DNA of 64,000 nt from Cyathus striatus (GCA_025738555.1 JAOVFP010000008.1:744001-808000), one strand, 5' to 3'. Counted from the stretch's first letter, positions 1 to 11,679 are shown. The notes: generated from the letters alone by a model not told the origin. Program-made: numbers and translations.

Positions 1-283
1 CAAGAGACGATCCTGATTCCTATTCTGAGGCCAGGCATATAAGAAATTGAGCTAAAATTAGCTAAAAGGTCCACATCATCCAGTTTTAAAGATGTATGGA
101 AAATATAAAATCTTGCCAAAGCACCGCCGCACAAAATTGGATCACATTTTACATCTGATGTCTCGGAAGGGTTTGGAGTTTCAAGATTCCAAGAACGTTA
201 TGAATAATGCCATATATCGAAAACCATAAGCACACCTCAGGAAACCGATCACTCACTAAGATCAAATCAAATGTACATACCAA
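1..283. repeat. Duplicated 3' flank of the MGQYW gene family, copy 1
   Basis: This stretch matches, with few differences, 24090-24345 and 28560-28780. In the last case the same sequence lies directly downstream of a minus-strand MGQYW gene copy. Here too it is followed by a piece of the same gene, so gene and downstream flank were duplicated as one block. No open reading frame is shared between the copies. Confidence 0.75.
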
Positions 284-483
284 ATTTTCTCAACAACTCT
301 AATCTCCTCTGATACATCCCTCCATCCCCCCATCCCCCCATTTCTAAACTCTCCTCAATGTCCTCCGCCAAACAAGATCAAACAGACCACCACTCCACCC
401 CGAGTCAAATCAGGAACATCGTCAGGAATAGTCATCGAAGGGTCCACAAATTCACCCGAAGACCAACATATCTGGGTGAAATT
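279..483 (-). pseudogene. Decayed C-terminal piece of an MGQYW-family gene
   Basis: Read on the minus strand, this aligns with the last third of the copy at 28830-29462, covering the WSSD, WAGDR and MGGW.DVSEEV regions. It has small deletions and no usable frame, and the N-terminal half is missing. It is a fossil of the family whose intact member lies at 804-1565. Loss of frame is seen directly; the family assignment is by similarity to the other copies. Confidence 0.7.
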
Positions 484-524
484 TCATGTATCTACTTCCC
501 CCAAAATCTAGTGGAATTTGATCC

Positions 525-610
525 CCCTCTCTCGACTCCTTAGGACATCCAAGGTCGAACAGATTTCACCGACTCGCTAATTAATTTCTTTGTTTAGGCC
601 TTAACCCGCC
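525..610 (+). other. Possible fossil of an LTR end
   Basis: Scattered identity to the last 85 bases of the 16615-17175 LTR: a CTTAG start, a GACTCG block, and the exact string TTCTTTGTTTAGG near the end. No LTR body was recognised upstream, so this may be a solo, badly eroded terminus. The match is short and partial. Confidence 0.3.
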
Positions 611-803
611 TTTCACCCTTACAACAAGATAGTTGTCTATTTTTGTTCGTATTATGCTACATACGACCACGTCTTTTTAATAATTTATGTATATGTAACT
701 CGAACGTTCATGAAGACTAAGTAATATGGAAGTTATGCTCGAGCTCAAGATTGTTCAAGAAAAGCGAAGGGGACTGGAAATGTACAAAGTTAGGAGTTTC
801 CTC

Positions 804-1565
804 TCACTCAAATGTAATGTGAGATGAAACCCAGTCCTCCCATGGAACATAGTCTTCCGGTTGATTATCCTCCTCCGTAGAACCACTCGCAAAAGCCACA
901 TTAACCTCAAAAATCCTTTCAACATGCCCTTTTAGTTCCTCAGTAACATCTTCCCATCCATCCATCTCGTGTACAGCATCCACTTCCTGAAGCGGGATGA
1001 TATCGAACCTGTCCCCAGCCCACAATCCCCTCGTGATCTCAGGAACATCTTCCGGATGATGCGCCATATTGGCTGATGGATCAGAAGACCAACATATACG
1101 AGCGAAGAGAGTTTGTCCGAATGTGCATTTTCCTCGAACACACCAGGGAGGGTTGGATCCTCGTACGTACGCTTTCTTCGACAAGTTTCGGAGGATGTAA
1201 GGGGAATAATCGCGGACTCCACTGTCTACTATGTTTGCGCGCCTAAATATGTCATCTAGATTTCCAGCCACGAATAGACCGCGTTCTCGTCGATATTCGT
1301 CCTTATCCAACATGAACAACTCCTTCCGAAAACCGAGTGATAGAAGCTCGTCCTCAGCCAGAATACCACTCGGAATATCGTTGATTCGGGCGTAGTCGCC
1401 AAGACATATAATACGATCTCCTGACCAGCTACCAGGTCCTCTGTGAAGCTTGCTGAGAATCCTGGTCGGGTCTGAGCTGAAGAACCATTCTGCAAGTTTG
1501 ATGCCATGTGAAAAACTGATATATTCTCGCTTGTCCAGATTATATAGACGCCAGTATTGGCCCAT
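804..1565 (-). CDS. MGQYW-family protein, intact member (function unknown)
   Basis: An uninterrupted 253-residue frame without introns. It starts MGQYWRLYNLDKREYIS and carries three blocks repeated in its relatives: an EWFF...GSWSGDRIICLGDY segment (residues about 26-58), a LRNLSKKAYVRG segment (about 126-137), and FARICWSSD...ITRGLWAGDRFDI (about 154-190). The acidic tail is its own. No signal peptide, membrane helix or known catalytic motif is visible, so it is probably a soluble intracellular protein. Five other copies or fragments of the family lie in this window (279, 12847, 21875, 27870, 28830); this one and 12847 are the only ones with open frames. I recognise the pattern as one common in agaricomycete genomes but know no assigned function. 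Confidence 0.85.
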   Translation of the reverse strand: MGQYWRLYNLDKREYISFSHGIKLAEWFFSSDPTRILSKLHRGPGSWSGDRIICLGDYARINDIPSGILAEDELLSLGFRKELFMLDKDEYRRERGLFVAGNLDDIFRRANIVDSGVRDYSPYILRNLSKKAYVRGSNPPWCVRGKCTFGQTLFARICWSSDPSANMAHHPEDVPEITRGLWAGDRFDIIPLQEVDAVHEMDGWEDVTEELKGHVERIFEVNVAFASGSTEEDNQPEDYVPWEDWVSSHITFE

Positions 1566-2620
1566 GTTGCGTTAGTTATTATGAGGTCGTACTAGGCGAG
1601 CAGAGGATGACTTCGGTAGAACGTATGTAGTAGGAGCCTGAGAGGATGAATATCCGATATTGATGCTATCGTGCTTTCAATCTAACACATGGGTGGAAGC
1701 AAGTTCGTATTCCCAGGCCTTAAGTAACACTTAACTTATACTCTCATCTAATCAATTGAAACCGAATCAACATTCAGTGAGTTATTCAATGGTCCAGCCG
1801 TCTACTCATTTCACTGGAACTTGTTCAAACAACGAATGCAGGTATACGTGCGCAAATTCATAAAGATTAGTCCATTCAGTGAAGTTGTGAAGTGCTGTTA
1901 CATCTCGATCGAGTAAAAGACCACGATAGCAGACAAGGTAATTCATGAATAAGATGAGTGCAGTATGTACCATACCATTTGTATCGCGGTTGTGTCCAGA
2001 CAATCTACATGAATAGGTTTTTCTAACTTCGACGCAAAGTCAAATGACACAGAAGCGGAAGTTTACATTCTTCTTCGTTCGGTTTAGAACCGTAGCGAAA
2101 ACTTCTCCTCGTAGTTATCATTCAACGCTGTTCATAAGTCAATTACGCCGTTCAGCTAATCGCCATGATCAAAGCCGAGTTGCACACATGATACAGTGAT
2201 GCCGAGAATTCCCAGTGTTGAAAAGTCGCGATAAGACATTTCTATTGACAATTCGTCGGCCTAACCTACCATAGATGCTATTATGTATGTACTGCGCGCA
2301 ACGATCTGGGGAAATAGCGTTTCCAGAAGGGATTCACGAGCCAATGATCGAATGCACAGTCGTTCCAAAGAAATATGAGCGAGAAACGCGCCTACTCAAC
2401 GTGTCTTAATACTCCGTCAACACGCTATCAGGACCAGGGGAATTGCCGCGGGATGGCTTCTTTCTGTTTTCGAAGATCCTCTTTAACCCAGCATGTAGCA
2501 TCCAGTCGTCCATCTCTCTTTCTCTTTCGACATTCGAGACTCATCGTTTTTGTTCCCTCAGTCCTCTTTTCCACTTTTTAAAAACTTATTTCTTTTCGAT
2601 CTTTCATTCAATCATTATCA
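1566..2620. other. Intergenic, nothing recognised
   Basis: About 1.05 kb between the divergent MGQYW gene and GTPase gene. It holds only short, unconvincing frames and presumably contains both promoters. A pyrimidine-rich tract at about 2515-2600 lies just upstream of the GTPase start. Confidence 0.6.
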
Positions 2621-4263
2621 ATGGAGCGTTCTCAGCGTTACGGCGACAAGAAGCAGTTAGCGCCCATTCCTGAACACACAAGCAAAATTTCAAGGCCCCA
2701 CACCCTGTAGGAGTCATTCTCGCTGCTTACTCTTTCCGGCTCCGCTCACAACTTGAATGAAACAGTTACGATGGCGCCTTAAAGAGGGGCACCTCTCGAC
2801 AAGGGAAACCTTCGTATGAACATCCTTCATCTTTATTTCTAGCACCATTCCGACAATTGCAGCAGGACCGATAGCAATGCTCCCTATAACAGACAAAAGG
2901 TGAGTACGAATTCATCCCCAGATTCTCAATCCTCACGCAACAACCTTCAGAAAGATCCCCGAGGCAGAAAAACCGCCAGCTTGCCCGCACGACCAGTGTA
3001 CCACTACAAGCTCATAACGCACCAAGACCTCAAACCCGACGACATAATAATAGCGTCAGTAACCATTTCACACCAGACACGATCATTGCGTACATACTTA
3101 CATCATTCATAAAACAGGGTAATGGGCGCCTCCGGTTGCGGGAAGAGCACGGTGAGGAATTCATAGATCTCGGAGAGTGATCCACTAACCCGGTTCCTTG
3201 TTCCTTGATGCATAGTTTATCAGCAAGGCCACGGGGTACGAAGCAGGTGTAGGGCATTCGCTCGAACCATGCACGACGAAGATTCACATGGTAAAGATTA
3301 CCTCGTCAGGCTTCAATAACCCCGATATCGTCCTCGTGGATACCCCTGGTTTTCACGACTCCCCGACACACTTGAAGCAATTGCAAGGTGTATCAAAGCA
3401 CCTCACTCCCTCGGGGTATATCTCATTTCTCTAACCTTGATTCTCTGCTTGTCACTCACAACAACGCTTGCAGATCGAATGCTAAGCGACACCAGCTCAG
3501 TGGGCTGCTATACTTCCACCGCATGACCGACAACCGTATCCGCGAGGCGTTTCCTATACACGATCTCGAAGTTTTCCCCGAGCTTATCTCTTCTGGTGTA
3601 TTCAAGAACGTCTCTCTCGTCACCACGATGTGGGATTCGATCGAAAAGGAAATAGGCGAGCAGAGGGAGGATCACCTGTGTCGACGATACTGGAGAGCCA
3701 TGTCGGACAGACGATCGCACGTATTGCGCTTCCACAACACCCGCGAATCAGCTTGGTCCATTCTTCGGCCTATCATCCAGAAGACGAGGGACGCACGAGA
3801 GAAGGCGTTCAATAGGGAAGTCGTACTCCTGCATGCGAAGCTGAGGGCCACACCAAGTGCCAGGCAAGCCTTCAATCAGACCGAGACGGAGATGGAGGAG
3901 TCGTTGGATAGGATGATGAAGATATGCAGCGATCATCACGAAGTGCAAAAGCCTGAGGCGATGCTCAAGGACGCTGATATGAATGGCATCAGGGCGATCG
4001 GAGGAACATTACTTGGGGCTCTGATATGTTTAGGTTGGTCTATTCAGTCGTTTCTGATTTCGCAAGGCTGTGGATTAACGATTAATGAACCAAGCAGGTG
4101 GGCGGACGTTAATGCAGTAAACTCAACGGCCTTATATGCTTCTTTTTCTTTCTTCCTTTTTCCACAGGTTGCGGTTTTATTGGTAGATAAGTATCTTACT
4201 TTGCTTTATAACGTTATTGTGTATATAATATCACAATGTATCATATATGACCTAAAGGAATAA
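2621..4263 (+). CDS. AIG1-like P-loop GTPase (fungal G-domain protein), 5 exons
   Basis: Joined exons 2621-2706, 2863-3054, 3118-3151, 3216-3415 and 3474-4263 keep one frame of 434 codons (433 residues). Every junction is GT-AG and phases agree. The G1/P-loop GASGCGKST is at residues 96-104, followed by a GHSLEPCTT switch-like block and the G3 motif VDTPGF near 145-150. SGLLYFHRMTDNR and TTMWD follow, as in the GTPases that agaricomycetes keep in large families (inference from pattern). These are predicted to bind and hydrolyse GTP; their cellular role is mostly unknown. A predicted hydrophobic stretch follows residue ~345. The last exon may hold a further intron (about 4097-4168), which would end the protein near 4184. 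The P-loop exon is only 34 nt. Confidence 0.75.
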
Positions 4264-4721
4264 ATGAGATTGTTATATGTCAATAAGATACTGCATACTC
4301 AGCTGAGCGCTTGAAAGAATTCATCCGACGCAATAGCATCCAGTCACACCTAGTGTGCCACCCAGGAATTGCAAGAGACGTCTGTCACCAAGCTAGCATG
4401 TAGAACCATAAGTCCACAGGCTAACAATCATCTAGCGAGTTGCTCGAAAGGTATCGCAACAAAAACGCCCGAAGAAACCAATCTCGACAACGACAAAATC
4501 CCAAACGAGACATCCACATCGACCAGCGTTCACCCGGCCCGCGAATTGAAAGAACGACCCCGGGATCACACCAGGCAAAAGTGGCTCATCGAAACTGATT
4601 CGTCAAGAAAAACTCAATCAGTGCCAAACCCCAGAACCAAAACCAAAGAAAATGATATATTAAACCCAACAAAGGAACGAACAAAGAACGCACGTCCGAT
4701 TAAAATAATTTATCAAAGCCA
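4264..4721. other. Convergent 3' intergenic region
   Basis: About 460 bp between the 3' ends of the GTPase gene and MPDU1. The plus-strand frame through 4369-4872 is antisense to MPDU1 at its end and otherwise featureless. No repeat was found. Confidence 0.5.
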
Positions 4722-5824
4722 TCAATCCACCTTCCTGGCCCACTTTCTTCCGCCCGTAGGCGTACCCGCCCTCGACCCAGGGGTAGAAGGGCGTGCACTA
4801 GGACCCGAAGTCTTCGATGAGGGAGTCGTAGATCTCACAGGGGGCGGCGAACCCGCCCTTAACGTCGGCTGAGTCTGTTGCGCAGATACCTGAACCCCGG
4901 AGGCACTACTCTTTTCCTTCTCCTTCTCCTCCTGAACACTATCCAACACCTCCTTCTTAACCACAACCGGTGCCCCACTAACCACCTTCTTCCCGCCATA
5001 CACCAACACCTGCGCCAACAGAACCAAATTCAACAATATCGCCATGCCATACGAAGCAGCGACGATCCAGTCTCCCACATCCTGCAGCGTAGTGAAGAGT
5101 CTCGCTATTCCACCCAAAACCTGAGCCAGAATGACCAGTGCAGAAAGCTGCCCTGTCTCCTTCGTCTCGGCATTCTTCATGATCTGCGGCAGCTTGGCGA
5201 TAAGCCCCAAAGGCACCGTAGCAGCCTGCAACAGCACAAGCGTAGGCTCATCCATCGAATATACAGCAGTGACAAGGGAGAGGAGTGTGCTTCCCCCCGC
5301 AGCGATAATGGACGCCTTGCTAGGCGACGTCGGGGTAGTAGGTGAATAGACGATAATCAGAAGCGTGATGAGCGTGTTTTGCAATGTGAGGAAGAAGGTC
5401 TCGCCGTAGGTGGATATGGGGAAGTTGTGACGCAGTGAATAGATGAGGTTGATCGAGTAGGAGAGCGTTTCGAGCATGTAGGAGGGTAGTGAGAGGCCGC
5501 GTGCTGAGCGTGCTTTGATTACTGCGCCGCGAGGTGTGTTAGGTTAGGGTGAGTGTGAGAGGGTTAGGAACGCACTGAGTAAGATCTGTGGTAGCTTTAC
5601 TATTGAACCCCCTACCACTACTCCTAGCCCTAGTCCCTTTGAGAGGGAGTGCTTGATACATTCTATGTCGTTGACGTTGAGATTTTCGACGAGAGAGTGG
5701 TAGCATTTCTGTGGTACAGCCGTAGTGAGTAACGGACCAGGTGGCGTAATGAAGTTCTCACCTCTCCGACAATGGACACGCCCAGGTCCTTAATGCCAGG
5801 AAGGCGTTCTATGAGAGCGGTCAT
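4722..5824 (-). CDS. MPDU1: Mannose-P-dolichol utilization defect 1 protein (PQ-loop), 3 exons
   Basis: Minus-strand exons 5762-5824, 5576-5708 and 4722-5521 join in frame (996 nt, 331 residues) with introns of 53 and 54 nt. Two PQ-loop repeats are visible: SIVKLPQILLI (PQ at residues 61-62) and LIAKLPQIMKN (177-178). The KARSARGLS.PSYMLET and NFP.STYGE segments are family hallmarks. About seven membrane helices are expected. MPDU1 is an ER membrane protein needed for use of dolichol-phosphate mannose and glucose in glycan and GPI assembly (known for the family). The C-terminal ~90 residues are a fungal-type low-complexity tail rich in Ser, Pro, Thr and basic residues. This is the best housekeeping anchor in the window, and no defect was seen. 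Confidence 0.93.
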
Positions 5825-6012
5825 GGGGTGCTGCTGCAATTCTGGAAAAACGATCGTCAGCTGAATTGGATGTGCTGTATGAGGTGGAAATTGTACATGT
5901 TATAGTAATAAAACTTTCTGAGCAGAATGAGCCTTTGACGAGAGGAGAAAGTGTCGTTTATGGGTGGGATCGGTCGCGGAGAACAGGAGTCGGAGAAAAG
6001 GAGTGAAATGTT

Positions 6013-6090
6013 CGACGGACGAGCGTGCGTCATGATGCGGTGATATCCTTCTGATTTAAACAATGTCAAATATTCACATCACGTGCTACA
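6013..6090. repeat. Direct repeat, left copy (78 bp)
   Basis: Nearly identical to 7058-7132 in the same orientation, with about 970 bp between the copies. Both contain CGTGCGTCATGATGC and end near ATCACGTGC. The spacing and orientation could be flanks of an insertion or a local duplication. Confidence 0.7.
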
Positions 6091-6467
6091 AAATGTAGTT
6101 GCCACCCTATATTTATTTCCAATACTTACGCCAACTTATCTACTAATCTATCCTCTAAAGGTATCCTGTTCGTCGTATGGAATAAGTATGGAATTACCCA
6201 CCTGTCAGACCAATGTCGGACATTAGACCAAAGGGATACCCATATTTCAACATAACGAGCTCTCCGCATTTTTCCTCCACTACAATTACGAGGTCCGACG
6301 GCCATGTAATTGCTATCATCTATTGAAGCTCCTCTCCAATTATACAGAGTTCACTTATTCCACATCAAGCAGTTTCTCAATGGCTACTACTACATGGGCA
6401 ACAAAAGTAAGTTGGATATTAGAACGTTTTACACGTGCTGACGGGACATCCGCTTAGCTACAGAACC

Positions 6468-6745
6468 ATGACCGTGAATGATCGAATATACGGATGGTAT
6501 CCACAAGGATCTCACTTATGTGTAAGTTTTTCAGTATATAAATTTTGGTCGGCAGTTTGCTGATTTGAGTCAATTTCTAGTTATGCAGTGCAGGTCCTAC
6601 GAATCCTGAGCTATATGCGAGGGTTAGTCGATCCGGAACCGAGGTCCTGTTGGAAATTGCTCCTGAGGCCATTCAATTGGGGCTTCTGGAATTCGCAATA
6701 ATAGCAACGATGGTATTACAATCAGGGAAGCGTATCGATCCCTAG
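6468..6745 (+). CDS. Small hypothetical protein, two exons, possibly partial
   Basis: Exons 6468-6521 and 6581-6745 join in frame (72 residues) across a clean GTAAGT...CTAG intron. The protein reads MTVNDRIYGWYPQGSHL, then a segment ending SGTEVLLEIAPEAIQLG and a hydrophobic stretch. Its layout recalls short agaricomycete beta-sheet proteins of the DUF6593 type, but that is only a resemblance. An upstream exon starting near 6379 is possible, although simple splicing from it meets a stop. The gene lies between the two 75-bp direct repeats at 6013 and 7058. Confidence 0.35.
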
Positions 6746-7057
6746 TATTTCTCCCATTGGAGTTATACTACTTAACAAAAATATAGCTGCATATTCCCGA
6801 TCACATATCTTTTGCATTGACTTTCGTACAACCTACGACAATAATTGACATAAAACCCTTAAAGTAGAATTATTTAAGTTCGACAAAACAGCATTATACT
6901 ACCTACACACCTCATGTTTTCAAAATTTTATGTTTTAAAATGTAATGTTCGTTTGCCATTGAAAGAAGATTTTGATTTTCGCGTTCTAAATCTTTGATGA
7001 GCAACGCTATCTGAAGATTGTCATTTTGTTGGCAAAGCAATTCTCGAACAGCTTTTG

Positions 7058-7132
7058 AACGAGCGTGCGTCATGATGCAGTGATATCCTTCTGATTAAAC
7101 AATGTCAAATATTTACATCACGTGCCATAAAA
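7058..7132. repeat. Direct repeat, right copy (75 bp)
   Basis: Second copy of the repeat at 6013-6090. It is followed at 7139-7175 by a transposon-end-like sequence (TAGGGCCGACAAGTGG...GCCCACTACC) also found near 45567 and, reversed, near 21551-21585. Confidence 0.7.
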
Positions 7133-7512
7133 TAAAGAAGTAGGGCCGACAAGTGGCAAAGCCCACTACCCTCTTGATTAACAATTTACTCAGTAAGTTT
7201 AGCAAATTAATTCATTTATGCCCTACACTGTGTTATTAAATAGTTAGTGAATGTGAATGAATCTATGTAGAGCCAGCAATACGATCAGAATATTGAGGCT
7301 CACTGTTGATAACCCATTAAATTGTCCCAAGCTACTCACGAAATCCAAGAGTTTTATTAGTTTTAACTGTTCAAGCTTATAACATGTAACGATCAGATTC
7401 TCTGGTGTCGTCGACGCCAACGTCCTTACAACAATCCCACCATTTCCCGGCCCTATTCTTACTGTCTGTCGTGGTTGGAGGCCGGAGATGGTAACCGAAA
7501 AGGAGGTGGGAG

Positions 7513-8485
7513 ATGAGTCGTGGCTTTCTTTGTGATTGATCGCTGTCGGTAAGCAGCGAGGGTGCGCACTGCATCCCACCAGGGGGTTGATTGATTTCAT
7601 ATATACTAGGTCGAGATCAACACTTACCATGTAATCAATCAATTGTATGTAGTTAGAAATCATTGTAGTAATTGCAATCAATGCGAAATCAATGAAGTAT
7701 AGAATCAATAAGGAATCATTGCGGTAACAAAATCAATAAAAAGCAAATCAATTAGAATTAAATCTATTAAATGTCATTTACGGTCCCCAACTGCGAGCGT
7801 AACACTATAGCAGGGTTGTTAACCATGTAAGCATAGCCGCTACACCATTAGGGCTTTTGTAAGTATTGCACTTTCGGGTACTTAACCAATATCTCGCTGC
7901 CACTACTTATGAAAATTTTAAATATTGTTGGACACCTTGTACAAAATGAAATTAAGGACATGAAAACATGGTTGAATTAATATACAGATCGCATAAATTT
8001 CATACCACAGTGCTAATGCAACATATAAATTCAGACATATCAAGAGATAACAAGTTTTTTATATGTCACTAAAATTGCCAATTTTTACGAAGTCCATCGA
8101 AATGACAACAAGGTATTGGTTAAGTACTTCGAAGTGCGATACTTAAAAAGCCCTAATGGTGTAGCGGCTATGCTTACATGGTTAACAACCCTGCTATAGC
8201 GTTACGCTCGCAGTTGGGGACCGTAAATGACATTTAATAGATTTAATTCTAATTGATTTGCTTTTTATTAATTTTGTTACCGCAATGATTCCTTATTGAT
8301 TCTATACTTCATTGATTTCGCGTTGATTGCAATTACTACAATGATTTCTAACTACATACAATTGATTGATTACATGGTAAGTATTGATCTCGACCTAGTA
8401 TATTTGAAATCAATCAACCCCCCGGTGGGATGCAGTGCGCACCCTCGCTGCTTACCGACAGCGATCAATCACAAAGGAAGCCACT
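7513..8485. mobile_element. Long inverted-repeat (foldback-like) element with tRNA-like ends
   Basis: Arms of about 390 bp (7513-7910 and 8090-8485) are near-perfect reverse complements around a spacer of about 180 bp. Because of this, the same peptide beginning MILYFIDFALIAITTM appears on opposite strands; it is a by-product and not a gene. The inner edge of each arm contains ATGGTGTAGCGGCTATGC, which resembles an RNA polymerase III A box, with GTTGGGGACC some 50 bp further on. No transposase is present and I could not fix target-site duplications. It is either a foldback element or two SINE-like units head to head. Confidence 0.7.
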
Positions 8486-8814
8486 GGTGGGGAGATAGCG
8501 TGGGTGGAAAGGCCGTGGTCGGAGCAGGAATGAGAAGGCGAAAACGGAAATGACGACGGTAGAGAAGTCGTGGTTGGAGTAGGTAGGAGAAGGTGACATG
8601 AGAGACGAGCTTAAGATAAATATCGGCCCATCGTCGGATGTACCATAACCCCCGATCACCTTTTGCTGGATCTTGTGGGTTTTGACAACTATTCCAGTCA
8701 TCAGTTAGTTAGTTGACCAATGTAAGTTGACAGTGGTACCTCTTATCCGGAGTTAATGAATTGTTAAAATGCCAAGGCCGAGAGTCAGCAGGAGGCTAAT
8801 AAGGAGATGCAGAA

Positions 8815-10157
8815 AATCACCTACTCCCTCTTCGTGGATTGTGATTAGTTGTTGATATTGCCCTTCAAAAGGCTAACCGAAAAAACCCAGAGCAAAGTTG
8901 TAGGCTGACTTTCGCATCCTATCCCTGTAATGAAGGATTTTTGTCAGTAACACTGATAATGAGCACGATACAGGAAGAACCGATACAAAAAAGATAGATG
9001 ATATTCTAAATATAAGACATATATTGTACGCACATAGTATCTGTTCTGAATATAGGAAGCATGTTTGATTCTGTAAAATTCTGTTCATACGTTGGCTTAG
9101 TAGTAATATGATACGAAAACGACAGGGCTAACGTCAAGAAGGAAACTGTATATAATACGGAAAGCAGCACCTAGATCGACTGTAGGAATGTAAGAGTTAC
9201 TTACAATGAGAAAGAAGAGGTAAAACAAACGCACATAGTTGCTGTCTGCCGAAAGGCATAAGAACTGTTGCATCGAAAAAACTGTAAGGGACACATGTTG
9301 GTTACCAGTACACGGCAACTAACCATTTTCGCCTAATTTATACGTCCTACCAATACATTGACATGAGACATACGAATAATCAAGCGCTAATTATGGCTTA
9401 CCGATTATTCAAGAGCATCAATTCACCCTTCGCCTTCCACTCCCTCACTTTCTTTTTCAAGCATTCAGCAAACTGGGCCGGACCACCGATCTTCTCTACG
9501 ACAAAAAATCAAGTTGCCATAGGTATATATGTTCTGAAGTGACATACCATCTGCGTTAGGATATCGCGCACCATGCCTATGCAGTAAATGCAGCGCCTTC
9601 ACGGTACAGCCATCAGGAGTAGCTTCGACACCGAATTGACCTTGGGGAATACTGTACCAAGGGGCAAGGTTACCCCAAAGTTGAAAAATGATATTGTCCT
9701 CCTTTTTCTTCTCATGTTCTTTCTTTCCATTCTTCCCTTTCGAATCCTTAAAGTACGACTGAGGGTGAACTAGATACGCTATTTCGCTATGCAAGGCGTA
9801 TGAAGGGGCAGTGGAGACTGCTCCCAGCTCTAGGCCTGTTGGAGTTGGTCCTACATACCTTATATCTGAAGGATAGTGTGATCGATATGCATTGGTAGGA
9901 CTAGTTGGGGGGAAATGGTTGAATGCTGTCAAACCTGGAGGGGGAGCATAGGAATTTACTGGTAAAACCTTAGAGGACAGAATGTGAGTGTGCCTCGAAG
10001 ATAGAACACAGTGAGCCAAATAGCAAGTCAAAGTTCCTGCAAGATATCCAAACAGGCCTGTGCTAAATCCTCGTAATTTTCTGTGGGAATCGACTACGTT
10101 ATCGTAGACAGATGACGTTGTCGTCGAACAGCAAGCCAGACTCAGCTCAGCACCCAC
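8815..10157 (-). pseudogene. Histidine acid phosphatase (phytase-like), decayed and truncated
   Basis: The first exon (10157 down to about 9548) codes for a cytoplasmic-tail and membrane-helix N-terminus, then IIFQLWGNLAPWYS and the catalytic LHLLHRHGARYP motif (RHGxRxP). Later pieces are still readable across introns: a short exon at 9391-9496, TYKLGENG followed by a stop, DLGAAFRI near 9150-9180, and RMRKSAYNFALGFFG, a stop, then PFEGQYQQ near 8840-8915. Those in-frame stops, plus loss of the C-terminal HD proton-donor region, make it a pseudogene. Family members hydrolyse phosphate monoesters such as phytate. It runs into unrelated sequence near 8815. Confidence 0.85.
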
Positions 10158-10499
10158 ACATATACATCATCTGCCATTGACAATGACATGACTTACATAT
10201 ATGTAACTAAGTCGAGTCAATTTCGGTGGGGGCTTTCCACGAATCCACGAAAGTTACACGTTATGAAGTTCATGATAAAACACATATCAAGCACATATCA
10301 AGCAGACAACAGAAATGTATGTAATCTAGAATTTGGACGCTAAAAACTTTGCTCATAGTGCGGAACTTCCATAAATCCCCTTCGAAAGAAACTCTCAATT
10401 CAGGAAATAGCAGGGGTAAACATCCAGAGTATATACAAGGGCACAGGTGAAGTACCAAAGTAGATGCCAATATCTTTCATTTGGCTCACATGACTATAA

Positions 10500-11640
10500 C
10501 GGCCTGTTCACAGATTGACTCGAAGATTACTCGCGATTATAGTGATAGTGTTGGTGGTTGGAGCAAGGCAGCATGGCCACAGGTGCTGAGGTTGCTGAGG
10601 AAGTGGAGGTGGGTGAGATGATGTTGGGGGTAATAGAAAGTGGGTGGGGCTCAAATACATATTGATGGGGTATAGGAACGAAGGCAATGTTGCAGAGGTG
10701 GGGGACATTGGGTTAGTGACAGTGGTCATGGTGGACAAGAGGCTACGAAACAAAGATGAGATACCGGCCCGGAACGTGTTGAAACTCGAAGACTTGCCGT
10801 GGCCTCGCTATTTCCCTGGTACCTTTGTTACAGATGTCAAAGCACCGGATATCAGTGGAGTTCGCATGCAGTGGTGGGAGATGGTGGGAAAGCCCGAGGA
10901 GGTGGTGGTGCTGGTAATGGCCGGTAGGAGGGGGATGGGTGGTGGTGGTGGTGGTGGTAGGCTTAACATTGACAACTTTCTGTAAACACTGGATCATCAT
11001 CGTTCCCATGAAACAGGGGAGGAGGGAAGACGGACGTGTTTTCGCAGATGTCATGACCTTGAGGGGGACGTTGAGTTGAGTGAGGGAAGGGCTAATGGTC
11101 GTAGCTGTCATGTGTGGCAGGAGTGGAGGTACCGTGGTGAGAGACAGCAGGGGAGGGCGAAGTGGGTGGTGAGGCGGGTTGAGGTGCAGTAGTGGCAGAT
11201 AGAGGGAGAAGGCGAGCAAGTGGTGCTGTTAATGGCCAATGTAAAAGGAGGAGGCGGTGGTGGGTGGTGGTGGTGGTGGTGGTTCAATGATTGGTGGCCA
11301 CGAAGGGAGTGGGTGCGGATACAAGAGCGAAGCCATATCAAAATTCCTAGTGATAGGGACAGAGATTGGCAGAGACCTGGGGATGGCAGAGAGAAAGGAG
11401 TATCTGAAATAGATGAAATTTGTCAGCCATCGGTCACAGGGCTCCAGCCAAAAAAAAATTCCTGTAGGTATCATTGACGAGAAAACCTTGATTACGATGT
11501 GTGGACAAAAAAGATTGAAGGAAAAGCTGGCCATTAAGAGTGAAGGGTGAAGGGCATAAACAGAGGAAATCAACAGGGAAATATGTGTGAAGAATAAAAC
11601 AGCGGCAAAATAAGAGAAAGTCAATATTTACAAGCGCCCT
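10500..11640. repeat. G/T-rich low-complexity region
   Basis: Strong strand bias with GGT/GGTGG runs at about 10940-10960 and 11245-11285. Several overlapping frames of 77-158 codons exist on both strands, but they are rich in His, Pro and Thr from the simple repeats and have no domain or conserved copy. I treat the whole stretch as simple-sequence DNA. Confidence 0.6.
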
Positions 11641-11679
11641 TTGTCACAGAATGTCACAAGTGGTCAATTGATCTGTCTA

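Noticed and set aside
4369..5349. Plus-strand frames of 167 and 155 codons
   Set aside because: Antisense to or running into MPDU1, whose minus-strand reading is clear and conserved.
7244..8553. Two frames encoding the same MILYFIDFALIAITTM peptide on opposite strands
   Set aside because: Explained by the inverted repeat; the peptide has no family and each frame leaves the repeat into unrelated sequence.
10508..11624. Several His/Pro/Thr-rich frames including one of 158 codons
   Set aside because: Simple-repeat composition, overlap on both strands, no duplicates or motifs.
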